DNA of 64,000 nt from Strigamia acuminata (lineage: Eukaryota; Arthropoda; Chilopoda; Geophilomorpha; Linotaeniidae), in assembly GCA_949358305.1 (NCBI GenBank), contig OX442314.1, forward strand, positions 2,607,087 to 2,671,086. The letters run 5' to 3'. The position numbers and the translations under genes were made by a program. The notes beneath the pieces were generated by a model. It saw nothing but the letters and a program-made list of their open reading frames with translations, was not told the DNA's origin and ran no database searches. Shown here piece after piece: positions 50,401 to 60,039 of the stretch. The stretch's first letter is position 1. Each line of letters begins with the position of its first letter.

Positions 50401-52593
50401 TGGGCAGCAATAGTCGAAAATTCCTTCGATGACACCTCAGCGGAAGCCGCAAAAGCAACGGCGTCGTCGAAAGTCAGATCAGTTTTCAGGGTTAACGCAT
50501 GTTGGACTTGCTCGTTTTGCAAGCCACATAAAAAGCGATTTCGCAGCTCGTCCGATTTATTTTCACCAAAGTCGCAATTCTCAGCAAGATCTTGGAGAGC
50601 CAACGAGTATTCGGTGACAGTCTCACCTGCCTGGCGATCGCGCCGATGAAATCGACGTATTTCGGCCAAAACGAGCGGCTTCGGGCGGGCGTTCTTCTGC
50701 ATGAGCGCTACCAATTCGGCGTACTTGAATTCGGCCGGCTTCTTGGGTGCTGTAAGCGACACCAATAACTTCAACGTCGGCATGCCCACGTACGCGAGCA
50801 GCGTGTGAACCTGCTCCAAATCGTCAACTATTTTGTTGCAGGCGAAAATACTCGCCATACGCAAACAATAAAGTTCCCAATCGTCACTGGAATCGTATTC
50901 GCGAAGCGTGCCTTTCAACGTCGACATCTTGATGGCAAGGAGGCGGAATATGGCACAAAAAACGCGAAAATTCGAAGCACAAAACGACTAGGCCTACTTC
51001 GGGGACGGCGTGGTCAGCGACGGTCAAAAACGGCCAAAAAGTTCATCAAACGATCAAAAAAAAACTCACAAAAAGTAGATACGAAGCTGCATCTGGTTGT
51101 GGGTCGTCGATTGCGATCCTCCTCGTCGCCAATTATTGTGTATTTATCGTTGATGTGGTTAGTGGTCAAGAAAGCGACATGTCAGGTAAGTTGAACTAAA
51201 AATGACTGATTTATTCTCGAATTACAATATAGGTGGCGCTGCTCTTAAAAGCGCCAAAACATAACGATTGGTCAGGATTGACCGATGGAGTAGGACACTC
51301 CAGTTATTTTGCTACTTTTGTTATTTTTCTGACCCACCATGGCTATGGGAAGGTTAAGAATACGGGTGCAACACGAATTTTTGCAAAAGACAGATCAGGA
51401 TCATTTCGGTTCTGATTCAGGAAAAGAAATAAAATTGATTGGGATGCCAGTATTTAATGAGATATCTGCGGTCAAACATCGCAAATTAACTTTGAAGATC
51501 TCGTGTAATGAGAAGCGCTTGGCGACAGGGGGCTCCGACCAATGAAATTACAGATACAAACCAGGAATGACTAAAAAACCAATCCAGGTGAGGTTTGCAG
51601 AGGGTGGGATGATAAAAAAAACCCAAGAACATGCGTAAAAGCAAGAAACAGCATTAAGGTGGGTTCACATGTGGTGCTTTGTGCTTGCACGTTAAAGCAC
51701 GAACATGATGCGCGCACATGATGCAGCACTGCCAGCTGTTAGCAAAGCACGAACAATGAGCAGAGCGCTGTTCACATGCATGCACGAACACAAAGCACCA
51801 ATCGTGCTTTAAAGCTGCTTTAAAGCAGACATGTGAACCCATCTTTAGTCACTCCTGGCTGAGGAGCTTCCTGTTCACAACGCCTACTCATGTAATGGCT
51901 TGATATAATGCAATGCAGTCAAGCTCTTCTTGGAGCATAAAGGGTTTCACATTGTTCAAACCTTGCTGTCGAGCCTTTTTTGCAGGAGAAAGGGAATTTA
52001 AATAATAACACCCACCATTATATGTGGTTCCAGGCTTGATTTACCCATCCCCAAATCTTTAAACGTTGAAAGAATAAAACGCCGGTGATGACTGGCTTTT
52101 TCTCCCTCGGCATTTGACAAACCTAAAGTTGAAGTAAAGTTTGCATTATATGAGTAAGCAATATGTGAACATTGAATGTACCTGAAGGATTTCCAGTTTT
52201 CAGGTGATTGGCGTGGGGTTTTCCAGAAAACAAATATCCTTGCTTCACAAAAGCTTCTTTTATTGCATTGTAATCGTTTAGAACAATAACTAAAACACCA
52301 CCCAAATAAATACTGAAATACAAAAGAAAGGAATTGTAATTTCACTTTTTTATTGATTTGAAAAAATAATAATAATACCTCATTACATTTCCATACTTTT
52401 TACTTAATTTTGTGATGGTTAAATGGTGTGGATCTTTCAAAAAGGGAATATAACCAAATATTGGCAATCTCCATGGACCAGGCGGAAGATTTTTTACATT
52501 TTTCTTCCAGTGTATTAACAAACTTACAATTGCAAGTAAGACAAGTGGCTGGTAGTATTCCATCAAGAAATTGAGCACTTTGGATGACTCCAT
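44418..52593 (-). CDS. cytochrome P450, CYP2 clan, complete (gene A)
   Basis: Nine exons: 52379-52593, 52182-52312, 52016-52122, 46087-46122, 45766-46034, 45552-45706, 45162-45417, 44666-44850, 44418-44590. Phases agree and they total 1,527 nt, i.e. 508 aa, the normal P450 length. A microsomal haem monooxygenase: N-terminal anchor, proline hinge (NLPPGPWRLPIFGY), I-helix (GAGVETSTSYLLW), ExxR in LEVHRM, PERF motif (FKPERF), and the haem loop FSMGKRNCIG, assembled exactly across the last intron. Clan assignment rests on motif style. The helix-C WxxxR Trp is Ala (KASHHRRF). Intron 3 (~5.9 kb) holds an intact Gypsy element and two MITEs. The small exon 4 is the least certain. The substrate is unknown. 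Confidence 0.85.
46158..46291. mobile_element. foldback MITE next to P450 exon 4
   Basis: The 134-bp palindromic element has arms starting TTCTGCGCATGTGCAGAATC and containing CCAGGTGCAATCGCATTTTT with their complement on the other side, around a short centre (46205-46240). It lies about 36 bp upstream of P450 exon 4 in gene orientation, close to the acceptor. No clear target duplication is seen. Confidence 0.75.
46513..46681 (-). repeat. 3' LTR of the intronic Gypsy element
   Basis: 169 bp, reading TGGAGTGTCCTACTCCATCG at its start in element orientation. It is preceded by AAAGGGGATGT, the polypurine tract, at about 46682-46692. Same sequence as 51134-51302. Confidence 0.92.
46842..50927 (-). 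CDS. Gypsy gag-pol polyprotein
   Basis: A single 1,361-aa ORF. Order: Gag-like N-terminal region; two CCHC knuckles (CSACGKSNHSRDSC and CHGCGKTGHIRPVC, about 220-265); aspartic protease (MEMDTGAGASII, about 315); reverse transcriptase with VLDMNSAFNQLEL and the catalytic FIDD box (about 617); RNase H (TVDASPVGVGAFLSHL, about 757; RTDHKPFVSIF); integrase with HHCC zinc-binding region (HAGHYGIV...CDVCQ, about 980-1020) and DDE core (LDFAGPF, HTDNGPQF, GAVEGFV, about 1045-1133). Gag and pol share one frame, so no frameshift is needed. All catalytic residues are present. The RT box is FIDD rather than the common YLDD. A Pro-rich tail follows. Confidence 0.95.
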   Translation of the reverse strand: MSTLKGTLREYDSSDDWELYCLRMASIFACNKIVDDLEQVHTLLAYVGMPTLKLLVSLTAPKKPAEFKYAELVALMQKNARPKPLVLAEIRRFHRRDRQAGETVTEYSLALQDLAENCDFGENKSDELRNRFLCGLQNEQVQHALTLKTDLTFDDAVAFAASAEVSSKEFSTIAAQNTAATPVHKLHESKPRYEPNRRGGKRFTKKNVAFPTPHQPSSKGNASGCSACGKSNHSRDSCRFRDAKCHGCGKTGHIRPVCRSRVPASDSTHVVRFNEDMDFYRVHTGPATAVNSVHLPRVKPVMITICIDGVNLDMEMDTGAGASIIALDLYLKHFSHFPLQTIPCNMYTYTGDQIQMEGVIEVPVRFKNRNFLLPLCVARDGPVPLLGRGWLCMFGLLSKTAEAVGAKIYKADSVAPQSEVLDSTSAKALETLLLKHEHTFRDEIGCFNKSTVHIDVDPAVQPIFLKAYPVPIAVKPLVEAELARLQALGIITPVASSRWATPVMHVKKSDGTIKLAGCYNRTINKAIFPNSYPLPLFADVTAKLSGGETYSVLDMNSAFNQLELDEESKMFCTINTHLGLFRVNRLFYGISSAPALFQQTMDQLTAKVNSAQPFIDDSAVTGATNAVHLQNLDVLLTTFGGAGLTLNRRKCHFLQQSIQFLGLNISKLGISPIDSKLAPLRDARRPSDVTSLKSFLGLINYYGRFVANLSTLLEPLYRLTRDDVEWKWTEEHESTWKKVKVAVSTESALVHFDQSKKLFLTVDASPVGVGAFLSHLDPDGTHRPIAFASSLLSAAQKNYAQIEREGFAIIYGIRKFHHYLFGRRFFLRTDHKPFVSIFGEKKGCNQIVAARLHRWAVFLSAYDFIIEHVPAVDNAIADGLSRNPQPSVDSTEDLEVGINKIYSASISDFPMSATSLKAAYAADEVLQDVMRHVRTGWKSRTPDTAEFYKHRDSFSTFDEFLFLSDRLVIPKAVRRSVLVELHAGHYGIVRTKSLARATVWWPGIDADIERTVKNCDVCQRSLPDPPKSNTVSWPVPDQVWGRVHLDFAGPFHNSMFLLAVDAKTKWCEIRKMSTTTAAATIEVIKSWFENHGLPLHFHTDNGPQFTSQEFRQFLAINGIRHTLSPPYHPATNGAVEGFVKTFKTQVDKFLTLNFSLSDAVSRFIASYRSTPHATTKVSPAVAFLQREMRTRLHLLNPRLLPDVDQIDIPRRFEVGDLVFARDYRGTPKWIPGIVKKKTSSSTYDIEVALDVTWNRHIDQLRRRADPSLLPQNGGKDCRSSLLPFAITSQPTTPPVPVPDPVLTVPQAVVPQNVAPTHAPPLPVRAPSPPAIAGSSAPVPPALSPRPVRNRKQTDFYGFPPN
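51116..51133 (-). other. candidate primer binding site
   Basis: Directly after the 5' LTR in element orientation the sequence reads TTGGCGACGAGGAGGATC. TGGCGAC-type sites next to the LTR are typical tRNA primer sites of Gypsy elements. The tRNA is not identified. Confidence 0.55.
51134..51302 (-). repeat. 5' LTR of the intronic Gypsy element
   Basis: Same 169-bp sequence as the 3' LTR. The GTTAT target duplication follows at 51303-51307. Confidence 0.92.
51657..51844. mobile_element. PIF/Harbinger-like MITE in P450 intron 3
   Basis: The 188-bp element starts AGGTGGGTTCACATGT and ends ACATGTGAACCCATCT, a 16-bp inverted repeat with one mismatch. TTA flanks it on both sides (51654-51656 and 51845-51847). 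A 3-bp TTA/TAA duplication with G-rich ends fits PIF/Harbinger. The interior contains several inverted GCTTT/AAAGC and GTGCTT/AAGCAC words. Confidence 0.85.
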
Positions 52594-53580
52594 TGATAAT
52601 TAGATAGCAGCAGTGAAAATTGTTTGCACAAATCTGTGGTTTCTGTGAGAAAGTTTTCTACTTATCTCTTTGTGCATATCCAGCTCCTAAAGAAAATATC
52701 CGGTCCACATATTAAGAGATAACAGATCACGAAATGTATTTACACGTTGATAAGTTATCCGTGGTTAGGATTTGTAGTAAACGTAATCAAATTGGGGATG
52801 GAGGAACGATTCATTTTTGCCTGGGTGTGCTTAGTCAAAATGATGACTCTGTGAAACGATACTATAGTAGGCTTAATTTTTTTTAAAAGTATTATCACAG
52901 AGATGAAATTTTTATAAATATAGAATGTTGTTTTGCACACAGGATGATTACTCTCAAGATTTTAACCTTGGTCTTTGATTTTGAGTGCAACCGTTACATC
53001 TTTTCAAATGAGATGTATTTTTTGGCACTAAATTCGCTTTCACAGGCGACGCCGATATTAATTCAAAACCGTCGTCAGAGTCAACTCAAGGATATCAATG
53101 TTTGGTATCAAATTACCACAAATGCTCTGATAGAATAGCCTCGTTCTATTGACAAAACCCAAATTTTTTCCACATACTATCATAGACCTGCACAGCAATA
53201 GATAGCAATTCCTCAGAATTTTTAATGTTTTTGTTGTTTCGAGGCCCCGGACATTGACACTGAGACTCGAGATGACAAGAAAAAGTGACTGAAGCGTCGC
53301 AAAAATTATGTTGGGTAAACATAACACAAACCCAAAATATGAAAGTGTGTGTGGGATTTAATTTTTGGGCTTTTAGAATTAATGGTAACTAAAATTCCTT
53401 CATTTGCACTCAATTAAGTATCTATGACTCACTTCTTTGAACACAATTTTTTTTTCTGGTAGTTTTACATAAATTCTTTCATTTTTTATTGTATATTCTA
53501 AAACCAGATGCTTAAATCGTTAATAATTACGTTGGACATTTATCATAATGTCTCCCCCTAATGTCTTCCTTTAAAATTAG
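52594..53580. other. intergenic region between the P450 and secreted-protein genes
   Basis: It contains the divergent upstream regions of the P450 gene (minus) and the first secreted-protein gene (plus). The P450 5' flank has no clear TATA box. No supported ORF is seen. Confidence 0.5.
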
Positions 53581-53588
53581 TATAAATA
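53581..53588 (+). promoter_or_regulatory. TATA box of the first secreted-protein gene
   Basis: TATAAATA lies 46 bp before the ATG, with a possible initiator around GTCTCATTGAG about 30 bp downstream, the usual arthropod spacing. Confidence 0.65.
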
Positions 53589-53633
53589 TTGGTCTCAAAC
53601 TCCAACTGGTCTCATTGAGGTGCACACACAACG

Positions 53634-54207
53634 ATGAAGTTCGTTCTCTGTATTTCCCTCATATTCTATTTTTGCAATTCAATTTGCGCACAACAATCAT
53701 GGGTCGATTCCGCAACTAGTAATCCCAATACTGGCAGCATTGGAAAGCAAGGGATTAAAGGGCCTGATGAATCCAATGAACCTAAGCCTAACAATCCTCC
53801 TAGCAAACCTTGGCGCCGAAGACCTGGCAGACGAAACAGACCAATCAGACCTCAATATCCAGGTATCGGCAACCAAGTCGGAGATGCTATTCAAGAAAGA
53901 TTAATATTTAATAAGAAAAAGGACAAGGGCAAGGAAAAGGAAGAAGAAAAACCCAAAAAGAAGGGAAGTTACAAACGAAAAGGGTGCAGATCGGCTCATA
54001 TAGATCCTGACGATGTACATCATGAACATCATGGAGATCATGAAATGGTATTTTCTTGAGCCTAAAATTAAATTAATTTAGTTGTTCTTTAAACTAGGAT
54101 ACCTTAGTTCAACATGTTGTTTTTTGTTGTTGTAGGAGGAGTCTGTCGTGACGTCCTTGCCAAATGAATCTATGCCAAGAGCAAGTCCCATTATTCCTGC
54201 AATATGA
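53634..54207 (+). CDS. small secreted basic/His-rich protein, two exons
   Basis: Exon 1 is 53634-54047 and exon 2 is 54136-54207; the intron has GT...TAG borders at phase 0. The protein is about 161 aa. The first ~19 residues are a signal peptide (MKFVLCISLIFYFCNSICAQ, cleavage probably near the end). The mature part is disordered: a Pro/Arg-rich segment (KPWRRRPGRRNRPIRPQYPG), a Lys/Glu-rich segment, then a His/Asp-rich stretch (DPDDVHHEHHGDHEM). Such composition suggests a cationic or metal-binding secreted protein; I recognise no family. A TATA box precedes it and AATAAA follows at 54278. The next gene on the same strand also encodes a small secreted protein. Confidence 0.75.
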
Positions 54208-54277
54208 AGGATAGATTAGTTTGGTCAACAAATATATGACTTTGAAAAAAATTAATGTATCTTAGTCCCAGTTCCTG

Positions 54278-54283
54278 AATAAA
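54278..54283 (+). terminator. polyadenylation signal
   Basis: AATAAA, 71 bp after the stop codon of the preceding secreted-protein gene and the first such hexamer downstream. Confidence 0.5.
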
Positions 54284-54488
54284 TGTATCACAAGCAAATG
54301 TCTCATCAATCTTCATTTACCAATATTAAACAGATCTACAAAATTAGTTTCAGTTTCTGTTGTCATTAGGGATGGAAATAAATCATCGATGTAAACCATG
54401 TCAGCAATACTATTTTTCCATATATATGTGGGTGAATTTATTTCTTCTGTATTGAAAACTATTTCCAGTGAACGAGAAATTATTCAAC

Positions 54489-54972
54489 ATGAAAGTCTTC
54501 TTGTTATTGGTTGGTCTGTCACTGATGGTTATTGCGGTGCTTGCCACTCAAGTTGACGAAGCAGAAGTGGTGCAAAATGATGTAAGTTGTGAGTTGTGAG
54601 TTGAGTAGAAAACAATTTGTGTTATCTGGGGAAAATAAGTAACTTAGCTTAATTTAACTCATTTGAACCTTTCGTGAATGCAGTAACGGACATTTTGTGT
54701 ATACGGCAATAGTTTGGTTGTGTTTCCTGTTGCTGTGTGCGCTAATTGTAAACTGTAAACTGATAATTACATTTTTTTTATTGGTTTTGCAGCGTCAGAA
54801 GGAAATGCGATTTGGTAACAAATGGGGTGGACGCCCAGGATTTGGAGGCCCAGGATTTGGAGGAAATGGTTTAGGTGGTTTTGGTTTGGGGTTACTTAAC
54901 GGAGCTGTACTGTCGGAACTATTCAGACAATTTTTGAATTCGATAAGGAATAATAATTCAACTGTCGGCTAA
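54489..54972 (+). CDS. small secreted Gly/Phe-rich peptide, two exons
   Basis: Exon 1 (54489-54581) encodes a signal peptide (MKVFLLLVGLSLMVIAVLA) and a short acidic propeptide (TQVDEAEVVQND). It ends at GAT|GTAAGT, phase 0. Exon 2 (54793-54972, after TTTTGCAG) encodes basic residues, a Gly-rich repeat (RPGFGGPGFGGNGLGGFGLG) and a helical tail (SELFRQFLNSIRNN). Total 90 aa. Signal, acidic pro-region and glycine-rich mature part resemble arthropod glycine-rich antimicrobial or cuticle peptides, but family membership is not shown. AATAAA occurs at 55230. It lies about 280 bp downstream of another secreted-protein gene. Confidence 0.8.
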
Positions 54973-55229
54973 GAAAGGTTTTTGACGGATGTAACGGAAG
55001 AATGAAGAGAGTAGTGTATTGTACCTGCTTTTATTCTTAGTACCGCGTCTTTTGTTATACAAGTAGTTACAGTAATTAGTAATTAAATAACAGTGTCACT
55101 GGCCTAAGCATGATTATGTACAATGATAATTACACCTCGCTTTTATCCCAATCAACCATTACAAAATTGTAATTATAATTGTTATGAAAGATGTATTTGT
55201 TTGAGATCTGCACAACATTTGCACTGTAT

Positions 55230-55235
55230 AATAAA
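55230..55235 (+). terminator. polyadenylation signal
   Basis: AATAAA about 258 bp after the stop of the Gly/Phe-rich peptide gene. Confidence 0.4.
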
Positions 55236-55498
55236 ACCCAAGTATGAAAACTAAAAATTATATCTACACTTATTAATGGCATAATTTAACTAAATACCTG
55301 TATTTAAAATAGTTTGAATTTGAAGGCAACTGATTTTTTTTTAAATCATTAGCATATTTACTCAGACTTGTGGTATCTTGTATTAGGTACCGGTATTTCA
55401 ATTTCCATTACTTTCAAGGATAATAAGTCAATTTAGACATTTGGAATTTCACCTACTGTACGTCGTAGTCTCATATTTGTTGAAATCTTTACACACAC

Positions 55499-55559
55499 TA
55501 GCTGCATTCAAAAAGTCATTTAGACTAAAAAATTTCAACACACTTTTCGAATGCAGCTA
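55499..55559. mobile_element. tiny foldback element with TA borders
   Basis: The 61-bp unit has ends TAGCTGCATTCAAAAAGT and ACTTTTCGAATGCAGCTA, inverted with little mismatch. Its termini resemble TAGGTGCATTCAA of the MITE at 15735, so it may be a deletion derivative of the same family. Confidence 0.6.
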
Positions 55560-55599
55560 CTTTATTCTCTTCCCGCCTCGTTTAAACTGTAAATAAGAT

Positions 55600-55999
55600 C
55601 ACAGACCTAAATACAACTGGACTGCGCACTGCAAATGGCGCCAAGCTTGCGAGAGGAAGAGGGATTGTTGGGGTGAAGTGACATCATAAATGCTCTCCAA
55701 CTTCCTGTCTTGCGTCTTACTCCACCAAATTCAATACTATTTTTCGTTTTTCTCTGGGTTTATCGTTATTCTCGCAATTTGCATTTTTTTTTCTTAGTTA
55801 AATTTAAATAAATACATCTGGCTTGTGACATCTCACAATTCAAAACGACGCAGTGTTTGCTAACCATCATTCAGAAATTTTGTTTGTAAGCTGATTTTAG
55901 GCAGCCATAACATTAACAGGAAGTGAAAGCGAATCAAGTGTTGCATACGCTTCTTACCCACAATCCCTCAGTTTGTAGTCTAGTGTATTTAGGTCTGTG
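55600..55999. mobile_element. ~400-bp MITE-like element
   Basis: The ends are inverted: CACAGACCTAAATACAACTG at the left against a right end whose complement starts CACAGACCTAAATACACTAG. Inner GAGGGATTGT blocks are also inverted. TAAGAT lies just outside on the left (55593-55599) and one base outside on the right, possibly a target duplication. A block near 55690 matches 17757-17840. No transposase is present. Confidence 0.6.
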
Positions 56000-56200
56000 C
56001 TAAGATCTATCGGAAGCTTTATAGACCGGAAGTAACGTCATTAATAAAATGCAAGCACAAATTCACACTTGTTGTAATACTAAAAACCATTTGAGAGTAA
56101 AAAAAACTTAATAATTCATATAAAAAGACTCGAAGGCTGATACGTGTGATTTGATTTGTATGTTAATTCCCCATCCATCTGCACACCGTGTTCTAGTTTT

Positions 56201-59200
56201 CTACACATCAGTACTTTTGGAATAACTAGTTGCAGTGTCGGAAGACAAGCTTGTGCTGTGATTTCTACCATTTCTGCTACTAAGACTTGGTACACTACAG
56301 TCTAAATCTGATTCATCATTATGCGACGGTTTGTAGGCGTTATTTCGGTAACCGGCTTTGCGCGGTTTTGGTGGTCTCGTCTTAGGTTTGGGCTCCGGCT
56401 GCTGAATATCAACGTCTTCTAAGTACTGCATGCTCTTCCTATTTCCAGGTTCACTTAAATTGTCATGTGTTACCGGTAAAGTGTTGCCGTACTCGTATTT
56501 TGGAAGAGTGTACGGCTTTGTTTGTGGTCCATTAGAATGTGGTTTTCCACTTTCACTTGTAACAGATATAGGAAATATTTTGGTCTCTTGTTGTTTGTCA
56601 ACAGAATCGGTTGCTGGAGATGTCATATGAAAGCCTGGATTGTGTAAACCACTGCTGTATCCATTTGTTTTATCTATCTTGGTCAGAGACACGTTGGGGA
56701 ATTTTTTTCCAATGTAGTACTCCATAAGGGCAGATATGAATAGAAAGATTTGAAGTATTACAACAACAACCTGAAATAAGAGATGCGAGTAAGTTGATTT
56801 GTTAATTTGTGATATACGCATTGATACTCAGTACTTGTAATCCAAATGACCAGCCTTTTGGTATTTCGTAATACGGTTTTGTGTGGATGCCAATTAAAAC
56901 AGCAGCAGTCATGCCGCTTGCAGCTGAAAAATGTGAACAAAATATGTTATTTATATTTTCAAGTGAGGGTTTGAATTGCTGAGAGATAATCAGTGCTATT
57001 TTGATTTGCATGGATTTATGTTATCATCATCTCCACTTGTGTGGCTGAGCATCTAATTACTAGTTGAAATTCTATAGAATTTCTCATTAGTGGGGTTTTC
57101 AAGTTGTGTAATTATCTGTAGTCGGTCTCAAAAGAATTAGCGGTTTAAGAATATTGGGTAATTGAGTTGGGAAATGTTTGAACAACCATGCAATCAAACT
57201 GGTGCATTGGGCTATTCAATTACTTAAACAAATTTTTGTTTTTTTTGCAAAAAGTTTTGAGAAAATTTTAAATTTAAGTTTATAAATGGTTAAAGAAAGC
57301 GAACAAAAGGTTTAAATTCTTTACAGAAATGTGTATATTGACTTTAATATTATTTTTTTTTATTTTTTTTCAATTGTGATGCCAAGCAAACCGTAAATTG
57401 ACCTGGATGTATTGCAGGAAAATGAACACATTTGAAAACAACAAATTTCCTGTTTCATTGCATCAAATTTAAAATAAGGGATATAAATAACGACCAATTA
57501 TCTAAATTACTACATTTGAATAATTTATAGCCTAAAATGTTACTTTTAGGACTGAAAATTTCTAAATTTGATAAGATGCTTTCGGATTTCCACTGAATAA
57601 AACATTGAATTCAGAATGAAAGCGAGATGCAGTTGTGACAAGTTCCTTCAAGTGTCTGCTTAGTGTTCACTTAAGATGCAAATAATAATTAAAATCATAC
57701 AAGAGTTAATGGAAAGAGAACTGTCCATTAAATCTGTCAATGTGTCATTTTTTCCCACACACATCAAACTCACCTCCAAATACAATTGAGATCACTTTTG
57801 TAAGTGCTAGAGCTCTGTATGATATATTGACAATTCCTTTGTTTTTGTAGAGATACATTAGTTGAGCAGGAACAGGGAATAAGAAAACGAGGAGTAAAAC
57901 GATGTCCGCTAAAGCGAAAGCTCCCGCATAATATCTTAACACTGCAAAAATAAAATTAAAAGAATAAAATTAATAAAATATGAATCAATCCACCATGAAT
58001 TTAATACAAACGAAAATGTTATTTCAATTTTTTTTTCCCATTTTCTGATATTTAAAAAAAAAATTGAATAACTTTTTCTTCCTATTTTCAATCATGTAAT
58101 AAAAATATACTGCTTGGTTGAATTCCAATGAATAATTTCATATGTCGCAACCAGCATTGACCAAACTTTAATACATTTTTTAAAAATGTGATGACGTTTG
58201 TGGACTAGAAAGTGATAAGCAAAATTGTCTCCATTCAGGCACATCCACCTGTGCCCTCTCCACACGCTCCATACTGGTTGTAATAACAAATTTGACGCAT
58301 GATTGAAATCCACATGTAATTGTGTATTTTTTATTTACTTCCTGGATCAAATCTTGGCTTCATCGCATCACATTTCGGTCTAGCAAGCGTAATTCCTTCG
58401 TAGATTGTAAGACACAGGTTCCATAATCCGTAATGTCCCTTCTCCGCAGGGTGACCTGTTGGGATTAAAATTCAACAACAAAATTAAAATTTTATTTATC
58501 ATTCAAGACTAGTTTTTTGACCAACATTTATTGAATAAAAAACATAACAACCCCGAAATAGCTTCACTATTACACTAATAAACACAAATGGCGATGTTTA
58601 CCCGTCATTTACTGAATTAAGCGAATTGATTGTGACATGCAAACCGAAGGAAAAAATATGACTGCCACGAACTCTGTAATTTTCCTCGACGTTTTATTAC
58701 TACAGTGACAAATAGAATTATATAAATTTTCTAAAGATTGGTCAAAAACTCAAATTCAGGTTTCCCTTCTATTTGTTTGTTTGTTAAGTGAAGTGTGACG
58801 GAGTGAAAAGCGAAAACAATGTTGAAGAACACTAAAAATAAATGTCAACATTTCCGACACGCCATTTGTCGAATCCTTGACTTTAATTTTTGTTCTATTT
58901 GTCAAGGTAAATAAACGAATTTCCTGTCCTGGTTGAAATATTCTATCTGCTAATCAGTGTCAACGAATATTGATTTTATTTATCACAAGTTGGGATCGGC
59001 TGGGTGAAGGGTGTCAACTGAAAAAAGGGTGGAGTTGAGTTTTAAAAAATAAAAAGATAATTATTTTCAACGACTAATACTTAATTTTTATGTGCCAAGG
59101 TTAGTCGGCGAGTTGTTAATAAAATGTGTAAATAAAACGTGTTTATTGTTTTTCCAGTGCATATTATTCTTAGTTCATTTTTAATACATGTCTCATGTGA

Positions 59201-60039
59201 TATAATATGGCGCCCTAAGAATGCAGACGAGATATGAATATGGGAAAACCGTTAAATAACTTATCTTTTTAATTTAATTTTTTTTTTTTGGATATCTAGT
59301 GCAATTTTTACTAAAGTTTGCGACGCATTTTTCAAAGAGTTATTTCGCAACTTTCGTAATTCTAAGTGATTAAAATCTGATTCGCAAGTTGCCTATTAAA
59401 AGTATAATGAAATTATGAAATATTTGTGTATAAAGGGCGGGAAATGATTTTCCCAACATGTGATTTCTTTTTTATACATTTTTTTTATTAATATTTAATT
59501 TCCTCAGAAATTTTTTCTGATTCTAAAAATATTTTTAATCTGATTTAAATTTTATTTTATTTTTTTTAATAAATAATAATTACACAAAAGAAATAATTGT
59601 TATCTAAAACAAAGGTTATAAAAAAATGACCCTGGGAATCTTATTCTGCACTTAACATGCTATCCAGTGCACAAATTGCAAAGAAAACACACGATTATAT
59701 TTCATTTTTCTCATGGATCACCATCTGTTATTGACCCTTCCACCTTTCTAACCCACAATGAACTCATCTAGTATTTTTTTTTCAAAATGATAAAAATCAT
59801 GAACAGGACTTTGAACCTTAAACAAACACTTTTTACACCAGGATTAAAAATAATACTAAAAAAAATTGAAAAATAAAATTTTACTTGCCAACACCAAAAG
59901 GATAATTTCCATTTCCCATCGGATCATCGCTGAAAAATTGCGCCCAGTGTGGTGTTGCCACTGCAGTCACCTGTAGAGCCAAACTGATAACACCCAGCAC
60001 ACCTGAGCACAAAGGCAAAAGGGCTTTTCTGTTTTCCAT
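56201..60039 (-). CDS. claudin/PMP22-like four-transmembrane protein, five exons
   Basis: Exons: 59895-60039, 58339-58455, 57774-57941, 56835-56923, 56201-56770. All phases fit and the total is 1,089 nt, i.e. 362 aa. Helix 1 lies at about residues 8-28. The first extracellular loop has HW then GHYGLWNLC and a second Cys (RPKC), matching the W-GLW-C-C signature of the claudin/PMP22/stargazin superfamily. Helices 2-4 follow in exons 3-5 (FALADIVLLLVFLFPVP; GMTAAVLIGI; VVVVILQIFLFISAL). A ~170-residue cytoplasmic tail is rich in Pro, Lys and Ser (PEPKPKTRPPKPRKAG). The exon 1 donor is GTGTTG; a better-looking GTAAAA ten bases later would break the frame. Likely a junction or channel-accessory membrane protein. 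Confidence 0.82.

Larger units (their letters stand above)
46508..51307 (-). mobile_element. intact Ty3/Gypsy retrotransposon in P450 intron 3
   Basis: LTRs at 46513-46681 and 51134-51302 appear identical. Five-base direct repeats GTTAT flank the element (46508-46512 and 51303-51307). Between the LTRs are a primer-binding-site region, one uninterrupted gag-pol ORF and a polypurine tract. Identical LTRs and an intact ORF point to a very recent insertion. It lies in the same orientation as the P450 gene, so its polyadenylation signals could shorten the host transcript. Confidence 0.93.

Noticed and set aside
46872-50649. Several plus-strand ORFs opposite the Gypsy gag-pol
   Set aside because: Shadows of the intact minus-strand gag-pol frame.
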